Positions 1 to 6,031 of a stretch of DNA of 8,453 nt are shown here, piece after piece. The first letter of the stretch is position 1, and every line of letters begins with the position of its first letter. The stretch is from Hyphomicrobiales bacterium (GTDB taxonomy: Bacteria > Pseudomonadota > Alphaproteobacteria > Rhizobiales > Aestuariivirgaceae). Both the position numbers and the translations under genes were made by a program. The stretch is from NCBI GenBank assembly GCA_003151375.1, contig PLXI01000231.1:1-8453 (forward strand), read 5' to 3'. The notes below the pieces were generated by a model. That model searched no databases and was not told where the DNA came from. It saw only the letters and a list, made by a program, of their open reading frames with translations.

Positions 1-1
1 C

Positions 2-118
2 CCAGTGGCCAAATCATATTATCAGCGCATTAAATCACGGCCGTCGTTTCGCACATTGTTGGCTGATGCGCTGCCCGCGATGCCGCCAGCGGCACATTAT
101 GCCGATCTTGATTTCTGA
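2..118 (+). CDS. 3' end of a glutathione S-transferase family protein (FzlA-like), partial
   Basis: Reading from base 2 gives 38 codons ending in TGA at 116-118; the 5' part lies outside the window. The tail contains R-I-K-S-R-P-S-F-R, then L-A-D, and ends H-Y-A-D-L-D-F. From memory, this ending is characteristic of an alphaproteobacterial GST-fold family that includes FzlA, the FtsZ-binding division protein of Caulobacter, where the extreme C-terminus matters for function. The S-R-P-S-F-R segment matches the last helix of the GST C-terminal domain. The gene overlaps the preferred queG start by 20 nt, so the two are probably co-transcribed. Family membership is well supported for so short a piece. 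The FzlA assignment, rather than another GST, is an inference because the thioredoxin-like N-domain is not visible. Confidence 0.68.
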   Translation, partial: PVAKSYYQRIKSRPSFRTLLADALPAMPPAAHYADLDF

Positions 119-1127
119 ACTTCGTGCCCGCGCCAAAGCCGAAGGCTTTGATGCGTGTGGTATTGCGCCTGCAAAACTGCCGGACGAAATCGCCACGAAT
201 TTACAAGCCTTCATCGCCAGCGGAAACCACGGCACGATGGATTGGATGGCTGAAACATTTGAGCGTCGCACCTCGCCTGATGTCATGTGGGCTGAGGCAA
301 AATCCGCCATTGTGTTGGCAATGAATTATGGCCAGGAGATAGACTGCTTTGCGCGGCTTGAACAAAAATCCACGGGTGTCATTTCCACTTATGCCCTGAA
401 CCGCGACTATCATGATGTTATGAAGGGTAAGCTCAAACGCTTGGCCACGTGGTTTGCCAAAGCAGCAAAAGCGGATGTCAAAGTATTTGTTGATACAGCG
501 CCCTTAATGGAAAAACCTTTGGCCGCACTCGCTGGTCTTGGCTGGCAGGGTAAACACACCAATCTTGTTTCGCGCGATTTAGGTTCTTGGTTTTTTCTGG
601 GAGTTATTCTCACTGATGCTGCGCTTCCATTGGGAGAGGCGGAGATTGACCATTGCGGAACGTGCCGCGCTTGTCTTGATATATGTCCCACACAGGCTTT
701 CACGGCAGAACGCCAGATTGATGCGCGGCGCTGCATTTCATATCTCACGATTGAACATAAGGGAGAAATCCCGCTTGAGTTTCGTAAGAGCATCGGCAAC
801 CGGATTTATGGCTGTGATGATTGCTTGGCGATTTGCCCATGGAATAAATTTGCTGAGGCCTCTCACGAAATCAAATTTGCAGCCCGTGAAGACTTAATCG
901 CACCACCATTGACTGATTTGCTTCAGCTTGATGATGTAGCGTTTCGCACGAAATTTTCTGGTTCACCCGTCAAACGCATTGGCCAGGAAAGCTTTATTCG
1001 TAACTGCCTGATCGCTGCAGGAAATAGTGGTGATAAAAATTTGCGCGGCCCCGTTCAAACTCTATCGCATGATCCATCTCCCATCATTGCTGAGACGGCA
1101 CAATGGGCACTCAGAGAGCTCGCATGA
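99..1127 (+). CDS. queG: Epoxyqueuosine reductase QueG
   Basis: QueG is a cobalamin- and 4Fe-4S-dependent cytoplasmic enzyme that reduces epoxyqueuosine to queuosine at the wobble position of GUN-anticodon tRNAs, the final step of Q synthesis. From the ATG at 99 it is 342 residues, a normal length. Visible hallmarks are the N-R-D-Y-H stretch with candidate catalytic Asp103, the V-D-T-A-P-x-M-E-K-P and G-W-Q-G-K-H-T-N signatures, and two ferredoxin-type clusters: C186-x2-C189-x2-C192-x3-C196-P, and C239-x2-C242-x3-C246-P with C212 between them. A short helical C-terminal tail follows. An ATG at 66 is also in frame, but it would add 11 Cys/Arg-rich residues absent from the family and run further into the upstream gene, so 99 is preferred. 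No strong Shine-Dalgarno precedes either start, which fits coupling to the overlapping gene. The stop overlaps the next start (ATGA). Confidence 0.96.
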   Translation: MPILISELRARAKAEGFDACGIAPAKLPDEIATNLQAFIASGNHGTMDWMAETFERRTSPDVMWAEAKSAIVLAMNYGQEIDCFARLEQKSTGVISTYALNRDYHDVMKGKLKRLATWFAKAAKADVKVFVDTAPLMEKPLAALAGLGWQGKHTNLVSRDLGSWFFLGVILTDAALPLGEAEIDHCGTCRACLDICPTQAFTAERQIDARRCISYLTIEHKGEIPLEFRKSIGNRIYGCDDCLAICPWNKFAEASHEIKFAAREDLIAPPLTDLLQLDDVAFRTKFSGSPVKRIGQESFIRNCLIAAGNSGDKNLRGPVQTLSHDPSPIIAETAQWALRELA

Positions 1128-1939
1128 AACACCTCTTGTGTTTTGGATTTGGTTTCACTGCCGAACATCTCGCCAAGATTTTGCCGGGTGATGAATGGCG
1201 CATCAGTGGAACAGCGCGCACTGTTGATGGTGTCCAGCATATAAAGGCGGTTGGCGTTGAAGGATTTGCGTTTGAACGGCTGGATGAAATTCCCGCTGAC
1301 ATAACTCACATCCTGTGTTCCATTGCGCCAGATGAATATGGCTGCCCAGCAGCACTAAAATTTCGCTCACAATTGCAGCGTCCGCTTAAATGGACTGCCT
1401 ATCTCTCCACCACTGGGGTATATGGCAATCACGATGGTGGCTGGGTGAATGAAGATACTCCTCTCACGCCAAGCTCAGCGCGCGCCCGCAGACGTGTATT
1501 GGCCGAACAGCAATGGCAGGAATTTGGCGCACATATATTTCGCCTGCCCGGTATTTATGGCCCAGGCCGCAGCCAGCTGGACTCCGTTAAAGATGGTACG
1601 GCGCGGCGCATCATTAAACCAAACCAAATTTTCAGCCGCATTCATGTAGAAGATATTGCCTCTATTCTCGCGGCCTCAATCGCTAAACCTCATGCGTACC
1701 GCATTTACAATGTGGCGGATGACGAGCCTTCCCCCCCGCAAGATGTGGTGGCTTATGCCGCGCAGCTATTGGGTGTTGCGCCACCGCCAGAAATAAAATT
1801 TGAAGAAGCCAATCTCTCACCCATGGCGCGCAGTTTTTATGATGACAGCAAACGTGTCTCAAATGCACGCATCAAGGCTGAGCTTGGCGTTGCACTTAAA
1901 TATCCAAACTACCGTGTGGGATTAAAGGCGCTGCTCTGA
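1124..1939 (+). CDS. SDR-family NAD(P)-binding protein (YeeZ-like extended SDR)
   Basis: This encodes a 271-residue Rossmann-fold protein of the NAD-dependent epimerase/dehydratase group. The nucleotide-binding loop is G8-F-G10-F-T-A13 right after the first strand. An S95-T-T-G-V-Y-G101 strand/loop, an R-L-P-G-I-Y-G-P-G-R segment and an H-V-E-D-I-A motif are typical of extended SDRs. The classical Y-x3-K catalytic pair seems absent: counting back from Glu128 in the A-E helix, Lys aligns with Arg124 and Tyr with Arg120. The protein may therefore bind a nucleotide without classical SDR chemistry; the substrate is unknown. The ATG at 1124 is chosen because it overlaps the queG TGA (ATGA) with a GAGAG ribosome-binding site just upstream. 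An earlier in-frame ATG at 1103 lies deep in queG. The GST-queG-SDR order suggests one transcription unit but does not reveal the reaction. Confidence 0.86.
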   Translation: MKHLLCFGFGFTAEHLAKILPGDEWRISGTARTVDGVQHIKAVGVEGFAFERLDEIPADITHILCSIAPDEYGCPAALKFRSQLQRPLKWTAYLSTTGVYGNHDGGWVNEDTPLTPSSARARRRVLAEQQWQEFGAHIFRLPGIYGPGRSQLDSVKDGTARRIIKPNQIFSRIHVEDIASILAASIAKPHAYRIYNVADDEPSPPQDVVAYAAQLLGVAPPPEIKFEEANLSPMARSFYDDSKRVSNARIKAELGVALKYPNYRVGLKALL

Positions 1940-1940
1940 G

Positions 1941-2732
1941 CTAAGCCCCATCGGCTCGCTCGGCCAATCTTAGTGCTGTGTCACACATCAAACGCAGATT
2001 GCCGGGCGTAGAAAGCCGATGATCTCCGCCTTTGATGAAAGTGAGCGTCACATCGCCTCCGCGTAAGCCGTCAAAAGTTGAAAGAGCATGGCTTGGCGGA
2101 ACCTCATGGTCATCGCTGCCTTGCAGGATGCGTGTTGGAAAAGGTACATCCAAGCCTTTCTCTAACAACAAATGGTTTTCACCATCGCTAATCAACTCGG
2201 CGGTGATTTCATATGGTTCACCATAATAGGATGGCTCTAAATAAATACCGTCGCGGTTTAATGCGGCGCGCGCTCTTACATCATATTTGTCCCACATCAA
2301 CACCTTGGTCATGTCGGTGGCGGGGGCCAAAAGCACCATGCCCGCAACGCGGTGGTAAGCCGAAGCGTCTTCCACTTTCAGCCGCGCCACCAAGAGTTGG
2401 GCGAGCCAGCCTCCCATAGATGAGCCAATGATTATCACTTTCGATTTTGTGTGGGCCAAAAACATATGCATGCTTTGTTCCAACCAAGCACTTATTCTGC
2501 CTTCCGTGAAAGCGCCGGAAGATTGGCCGTGGCCAGAATAATCAAAGCGCAAAGTCTGGCGTCTGGTGGTGCGTGCAAGTTCGCCCAGCGCCTCGGCTTT
2601 CTTGCCCATCATGTCAGATTTAAAACCACCCAGAAACATGAAACTGGTGCGGCCCACATCATCCTGCGCCCCATCAATGATATAGGCTAGCTCAACACCG
2701 CCCAGAGAGCGGTCTTTTATCACTTGTGGCAT
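1941..2732 (-). CDS. Alpha/beta hydrolase (serine esterase/thioesterase-like)
   Basis: This is a 263-residue cytoplasmic-type alpha/beta hydrolase with no signal peptide. The fold markers appear in order: F-L-G-G-F oxyanion-loop region (about 33-37), F-D-Y-S-G-H-G (63-69), the nucleophile elbow G103-S-S105-M-G107 with Ser105 as nucleophile, Asp208 in the D-D-H-E-V-P loop, and His238 in G-G-D-H. The triad is thus Ser105-Asp208-His238. The elbow and size resemble bacterial relatives of human ABHD10 (acyl-protein/acyl-glucuronide esterase); this is a family analogy, and the substrate cannot be read from the sequence. The start at 2732 has AAGGG about 10 nt upstream on the minus strand. The gene is divergent from infC across 178 nt and convergent with the SDR gene, with one base between the two stop codons and no clear terminator between them. 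Confidence 0.88.
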   Translation of the reverse strand: MPQVIKDRSLGGVELAYIIDGAQDDVGRTSFMFLGGFKSDMMGKKAEALGELARTTRRQTLRFDYSGHGQSSGAFTEGRISAWLEQSMHMFLAHTKSKVIIIGSSMGGWLAQLLVARLKVEDASAYHRVAGMVLLAPATDMTKVLMWDKYDVRARAALNRDGIYLEPSYYGEPYEITAELISDGENHLLLEKGLDVPFPTRILQGSDDHEVPPSHALSTFDGLRGGDVTLTFIKGGDHRLSTPGNLRLMCDTALRLAERADGA

Positions 2733-2767
2733 AGCTTCAACCCTTGTACTTTTTCATCTGGCCCCGC

Positions 2768-2797
2768 TTGACGTAGCATAGGTTTATCCTGTCTAAC
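2768..2797 (+). promoter_or_regulatory. Candidate sigma-70-type promoter for infC
   Basis: CTTGAC (TTGACG at 2768-2773) matches the alphaproteobacterial -35 element well. TCTAAC at 2792-2797, after an 18-nt spacer, is a fair -10 (four of six consensus bases). It would give a leader of roughly 105 nt before the infC start. No second promoter of comparable quality was seen in the divergent region. The call rests on pattern only. Confidence 0.35.
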
Positions 2798-2819
2798 CCG
2801 CTGGCTTATTAGCGCATGG

Positions 2820-2882
2820 GGCCTGAGAGTCGAAAGGCCGTTGCGTTGATAATTGGGCCGCCACTCGGCAATCCTGCCTTTT
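2820..2882 (+). promoter_or_regulatory. infC leader with small, partly competing hairpins
   Basis: GGCCT (2820-2824) pairs perfectly with AGGCC (2835-2839) across a 10-nt loop. GCCG (2857-2860) pairs with CGGC (2866-2869). The 3' half of the second arm can instead form GGCA (2867-2870) with TGCC (2875-2878), directly followed by TTTT (2879-2882), a miniature terminator-like shape. The second and third stems are mutually exclusive. All stems are short (4-5 bp), so regulation is a suggestion only. Leader control of infC is known in other bacteria, but by different RNAs. Confidence 0.28.
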
Positions 2883-2894
2883 GTGCCCATCTTT

Positions 2895-2899
2895 AGGAG
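2895..2899 (+). promoter_or_regulatory. Shine-Dalgarno AGGAG that decides the infC start
   Basis: TAGGAGA is the only strong ribosome-binding sequence near the 5' end of infC. The in-frame TTG at 2911 begins 11 nt after AGGAG, within usable range. The TTG at 2881 lies before the site, and the ATG at 2932 lies 32 nt after it. Confidence 0.6.
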
Positions 2900-2910
2900 A
2901 TTTTAGCTAC

Positions 2911-3501
2911 TTGGTCCTTCCACCACGCCCAATGCCGCCTAAGCGGCCCTCGCCACCGCGTCGTTCGCCTCTTGAAGCGCCGACCAAGGAAGAAGCCCAC
3001 AAAATCAACAGCCGCATTGACAGCCGCGACGTGCGTCTGATTGATGCTGATGGCAACAACGTCGGTGTTGTTCCGACAAGGCAGGCCATGATCATGGCCG
3101 ATGAGGCGGGTCTCGATCTGGTTGAGATATCACCCGATGCCAACCCGCCCGTTGCCAAAATTCTCGATTATGGAAAGTTCAAATTCCAAGAGCAGAAACG
3201 CCTGGCTGAAGCGCGCAAAAAACAGCGTGTGGTTGAAATCAAGGAAATCAAGCTTCGCCCCATGATCGACGATCATGATTTTGAAACCAAGTTGAAAGCC
3301 GCCAAACGCTTTTTTGAAGAAGGCGACAAAGTGAAATTCACCTTGCGTTTCCGTGGTCGTGAAATGGACCACCAAAATCTGGGCTATCAGCTTTTGCTTA
3401 AAGTTAAGACCGAAACGCTGGAGATTGCCAAAGTGGAGCAGGAGCCACGCTCTGAAGGCCGCCAGATCATTATGATTTTGGCACCCAAAGTGAAACAATA
3501 G
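2911..3501 (+). CDS. infC: Translation initiation factor IF-3 (TTG start)
   Basis: IF3 binds the 30S subunit, prevents premature 50S joining and checks the start codon and initiator tRNA. The frame gives about 196 residues. A Pro/Arg-rich N-terminal extension (first ~25 residues) precedes the N-domain (I-N-S-R-I, then V-R-L-I-D-A-D-G-N-N-V-G and D-L-V-E-I-S-P-D-A-N-P-P-V-A-K-I-L-D-Y-G-K-F). A charged linker rich in Lys/Arg/Glu follows, then the C-domain (E-I-K-L-R-P, D-H-D-F-E-T-K, K-V-K-F-T-L-R-F-R-G-R-E). All are classic IF3 blocks. TTG at 2911 is preferred because of the AGGAG site. The ATG at 2932 is the fallback; it keeps the whole N-domain and trims seven residues. A non-AUG start fits the known autoregulation of infC through IF3's discrimination against such codons. 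rpmI and rplT are not directly downstream as in E. coli. Confidence 0.95.
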   Translation: MVLPPRPMPPKRPSPPRRSPLEAPTKEEAHKINSRIDSRDVRLIDADGNNVGVVPTRQAMIMADEAGLDLVEISPDANPPVAKILDYGKFKFQEQKRLAEARKKQRVVEIKEIKLRPMIDDHDFETKLKAAKRFFEEGDKVKFTLRFRGREMDHQNLGYQLLLKVKTETLEIAKVEQEPRSEGRQIIMILAPKVKQ

Positions 3502-3516
3502 GCAACTCATCGCAAT

Positions 3517-3525
3517 TTATCCACA
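3517..3525 (+). promoter_or_regulatory. Perfect DnaA-box 9-mer TTATCCACA
   Basis: TTATCCACA is identical to the consensus high-affinity DnaA box. It lies in the 34-nt gap between infC and the SGNH hydrolase gene, 10 nt before the latter's start codon. It is a single site with no cluster of further boxes or AT-rich unwinding element, so it is not an origin. It could be a DnaA-responsive regulatory site or chance (about 0.06 exact hits expected on both strands in random sequence of this length). Confidence 0.4.
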
Positions 3526-3535
3526 TTCACAGACA

Positions 3536-5536
3536 ATGAAACTGGCGAAGGATAACATCTTGCGCCAGTTTTTCATTTTCATAGTCTGTCTGTTCTGCGT
3601 GACACCATCCCAAGCTGAGGTTCTCACTTCCGGCAATGTGCAGATCACTTGGAAGGTGGTGAACCGCTTTCGCTTCTTTCGCGATCCGGCTGTGTTTCAA
3701 GAACAGGAACGTGCGTGGCGTGAATATGCCAGCCGCCTTGCGCCGCGTTCAGGCAATGCTGATGACTCAGGCAATCTCTTGGCTTCAAGTTCAGTGCTGG
3801 GCATTGAGCATGTATTGAACGACCGCTTTATTCCGTTTACCGATGAACTGCGCCGTGGCTTTGATTGGCGCGGCTGGGCCGCACGAGCCACCGACAAGAC
3901 GTGTTATGATCCTAAAACCCACAGTCATTCGGCTTGCGGCGGCATCGATGCTTATGTTGTGCCGCGCCAGCATGAGATTGAGATTTCATTGCGCAGCTTA
4001 GCCGAAGATGTCTCCCTTGAAGGTCACGTGTGCCACTGGCAGTTGGGAGCTGATGTTGTGCAGGAAGGGCCCTGCGAACAGCCTATTCGCGCCCTTGTGC
4101 CATATCCAGACGGCATAACAATAACTGTGAATGCTGATGCTGAGCGCCCGATCAGTCTTGATGCGGCGGTGCGCGATCTACTGATCGTTGGCTTAGGTGA
4201 TAGCTTTGCTTCAGGCGAAGGCAACCCCGATGTACCGGTTAAGCTCGATGAGCAAAGGCGTTCTCAAAACCTTTATCCCACGCGCGCCATCGACGGGGCA
4301 CAGGGTTCAGCTTTATGGCTTGATCGATTGTGCCATCGCTCTCTTTATTCGTATCAGCTGCGTGCTGCCATGCAGGTGGCGATTGAAAACCCGCAAGTTT
4401 CAGTCACTTTCTTAGGTCATGCCTGTTCGGGTGCGGCTGTAGATAAAGGCTTAATCGGACCGCAATCTTACGTGGAATTCAAAAGTGATGATGCTGCAGC
4501 GGCTTCGCCGGTGGTACAAGCCTTCACGGGTAGCAAGGATGACAGCGAATTTGCTTGGCTGTTGCGTGAATTATGTGTGGCAGCACCCGTCAAAGATCAG
4601 GGCCTGTGGACTTGCCCCGGCAACAAGTTCCGCCGCAGCGTTGATTATGTTTTCTTATCTGTGGGTGGCAATGATATTGGCTTTTCAGGCCTTGTCAGTT
4701 GGACCACATTACGCCAGGGCGCTTTGACCAAATTGGCCAGCTGGGCAGGGGTGACCGTCTCACCAAACCAGTTTCAAGCCAATATCGAGAACATTCTGCC
4801 CACTGCCTATGAGCACCTCGCACGCCAGCTTGAAAGAGCTATGCCATTGCCCTCAGGCACATTGGGATATGATCCATCGCACGTTATCTTGACGGCCTAT
4901 CCTGATATTTTGGCCGATGAGAAAGGCGAAACATGCCGTGGGGTGGGCAATAGCGGCGAGACAGAGGATGAGTTTGCGGCCAACCGGTCGATGGATCGCT
5001 ATTCAAATTGGCTGGTTGTAAACCAAGATAAAGTTGATGCCGCACACTCTGAATTGGAACTGCTTTACAAAAGCATGAAGTCCCTCGCCGAAGCCAATGG
5101 CTGGACTTTCGCTGGTCGCGCCCACACTGATAAGCCATTTCGTGGTCATGGCTTCTGCGCAAGAGACCCAGGACGTGATGGCGATCCCGCCGAGGTGTTA
5201 ATGGTGCCGTGCTGGGGCAAGGCCGCACGCATCACTCAATCTTGCCAACCAGGCATATTGGGCCAAGGCACAGGCTGGCGACCTTATAGTCCAGCCACGC
5301 AGGATTATCCTTATGCGCTGCGCCAACGCTGGGTTCGCACAATCAATGATGCCTTTATGGTGATTAATCAAAAGATCGTTGACCGTTCTGGTCAAGTTGA
5401 TGAGGCCTCTTCGGTGCGTGACTTTACTGAAACGACAGGTGCGATGCACCCCAATGCCGAAGGCAATGCCGCTTTAGCAGATGCTATGTTGATGGATTTG
5501 CGGCCAGCGATCGCCAAACTAATGGATGGCCAATAA
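3536..5536 (+). CDS. Secreted SGNH/GDSL-family hydrolase with an unusual N-terminal region
   Basis: This encodes a 666-residue protein. Residues 1-27 form a Sec signal peptide (Lys-rich start, hydrophobic core F-F-I-F-I-V-C-L-F, cleavage after S-Q-A), so the product is probably periplasmic or secreted. Residues 28 to about 205 form an uncharacterised region with an R-F-R-F-F-R-D motif and a Cys-containing, strand-rich second half. The SGNH domain follows: block I G221-D-S-F-A-S-G-E-G with nucleophile Ser223, a G294-H-A-C-S-G turn (block II glycine), block III G377-G-N-D with oxyanion Asn379, and block V H638-P-N with catalytic His638. Twelve Cys in the mature chain, an even number, suggests disulfides. 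The family includes lipases, esterases and carbohydrate acetylesterases; the substrate cannot be told. The start has no strong Shine-Dalgarno, but the signal peptide supports it. It sits between infC and rpmI, genes it has no obvious link to. Confidence 0.87.
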   Translation: MKLAKDNILRQFFIFIVCLFCVTPSQAEVLTSGNVQITWKVVNRFRFFRDPAVFQEQERAWREYASRLAPRSGNADDSGNLLASSSVLGIEHVLNDRFIPFTDELRRGFDWRGWAARATDKTCYDPKTHSHSACGGIDAYVVPRQHEIEISLRSLAEDVSLEGHVCHWQLGADVVQEGPCEQPIRALVPYPDGITITVNADAERPISLDAAVRDLLIVGLGDSFASGEGNPDVPVKLDEQRRSQNLYPTRAIDGAQGSALWLDRLCHRSLYSYQLRAAMQVAIENPQVSVTFLGHACSGAAVDKGLIGPQSYVEFKSDDAAAASPVVQAFTGSKDDSEFAWLLRELCVAAPVKDQGLWTCPGNKFRRSVDYVFLSVGGNDIGFSGLVSWTTLRQGALTKLASWAGVTVSPNQFQANIENILPTAYEHLARQLERAMPLPSGTLGYDPSHVILTAYPDILADEKGETCRGVGNSGETEDEFAANRSMDRYSNWLVVNQDKVDAAHSELELLYKSMKSLAEANGWTFAGRAHTDKPFRGHGFCARDPGRDGDPAEVLMVPCWGKAARITQSCQPGILGQGTGWRPYSPATQDYPYALRQRWVRTINDAFMVINQKIVDRSGQVDEASSVRDFTETTGAMHPNAEGNAALADAMLMDLRPAIAKLMDGQ

Positions 5537-5537
5537 A

Positions 5538-5557
5538 CTTGGCCTTAACTGGCCAAG
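5538..5557 (+). terminator. Perfect 7-bp hairpin after the SGNH hydrolase gene
   Basis: CTTGGCC (5538-5544) and GGCCAAG (5551-5557) form a perfect stem with loop TTAACT, starting one base after the stop codon. No T-run follows directly (GCAATTCTT), so it is a weak intrinsic terminator at best and may instead stabilise the 3' end. A second, weaker stem, CCAGT/ACTGG (5569-5573/5583-5587), is followed by GGTTTT and might do the terminating. Confidence 0.45.
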
Positions 5558-5684
5558 GCAATTCTTAGCCAGTCAGGCGTTAACTGGGGTTTTAATATAG
5601 CTCGAAAATTTGCTTAAGAACGAGAGGTTTGCCGACATCGACCCGAGTTGCCGTTTATTTAGTTAATGCCAGCTTAGCGTGATG

Positions 5685-5706
5685 GGCTTGCAAGCCACGG
5701 TTTTTT
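5685..5706 (+). terminator. Hairpin plus T6: possible terminator or attenuator upstream of rpmI
   Basis: The 12-nt palindrome GGCTTGCAAGCC (5685-5696) folds as GGCT/AGCC with a TGCA loop. The outer CGT (5677-5679) can pair with ACG (5697-5699) across a bulge. Six T follow at 5701-5706. It lies in the middle of the 277-nt gap between the SGNH gene and rpmI. If the rpmI promoter is upstream of it, this is a leader attenuator; if downstream, it ends transcription from the SGNH side or from a small RNA. Nothing else in 5588-5813 is convincing: no good -35/-10 pair was found. Confidence 0.35.
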
Positions 5707-5813
5707 CTGCTTTATCCGCCCACACTTCACCCAATTTAGTGAGGTTCACAACCGCCTGGCCTGTGTAAGGGCATGCCATGGCGGTTTTAGCAATGCTTAT
5801 AAGGAATAGCAAA

Positions 5814-6017
5814 ATGCCCAAAATGAAGACGAAATCCGCTGCCAAAAAACGGTTCAAAGTGACCGCTTCGGGCAAGGTTCGTGCAGGTGCTGCTGGCAAA
5901 CGCCACGGCATGATCAAGCGCACGAAAAAGCAAATCCGCAATCAACGTGGTACAATGATTTTGGCTCCAGGCGACACCCGCTTGGTCAAAATTCATATGC
6001 CATATCTTGCCAAGTAA
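5814..6017 (+). CDS. rpmI: 50S ribosomal protein L35
   Basis: This is a 67-residue, highly basic protein of standard length. The M-P-K-M-K-T-K-S-A-A-K-K-R-F start, the K-R-T-K-K-Q-I-R-N motif and the C-terminal I-x-x-x-M-P-Y end are diagnostic of L35. The ATG at 5814 is preferred over an in-frame ATG at 5778 because AAGGA at 5801-5805 gives an 8-nt spacing and homologues begin M-P-K-M-K-T. rplT follows after 14 nt, and the pair is expected to be co-transcribed. In other bacteria the pair is repressed by L20 binding its own mRNA leader. Confidence 0.97.
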   Translation: MPKMKTKSAAKKRFKVTASGKVRAGAAGKRHGMIKRTKKQIRNQRGTMILAPGDTRLVKIHMPYLAK

Positions 6018-6031
6018 GAGGAGAGTAACCC

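Noticed and set aside
66..98. Upstream in-frame ATG extending QueG by 11 residues
   Set aside because: The extension is Cys/Arg-rich, unlike the family, has no ribosome-binding site, and increases overlap with the GST-like gene. The ATG at 99 fits the usual QueG N-terminus.
410..799. Minus-strand open frame of 129 codons opposite queG
   Set aside because: It is a shadow of a clearly conserved gene, with no domain or start signal.
1936..1965. GAGC/GCTC pairing as a bidirectional terminator between the convergent genes
   Set aside because: Short stem, large irregular loop and no T-run on either strand.
2881..2910. Earlier TTG at 2881 as infC start
   Set aside because: It lies before the only good Shine-Dalgarno (2895-2899), which would then be inside the coding sequence.
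3130..3510. Long minus-strand open frame opposite infC
   Set aside because: It is Phe-rich and His-rich and mirrors the Lys/Glu codons of infC; no ribosome-binding site or recognisable domain.
3517..3525. Replication origin around the DnaA box
   Set aside because: Only one box, no AT-rich unwinding region, no dnaA/parA/gidA-type neighbours.
5601..5624. CTCG/CGAG inverted repeat around CTTAAG
   Set aside because: Only four base pairs with a 16-nt loop; expected by chance in an AT-rich intergenic stretch.
5682..5768. Plus-strand 28-codon frame as a leader peptide for rpmI
   Set aside because: No Shine-Dalgarno and no run of a single amino acid (only two Phe); its first codons lie inside the palindromic hairpin.
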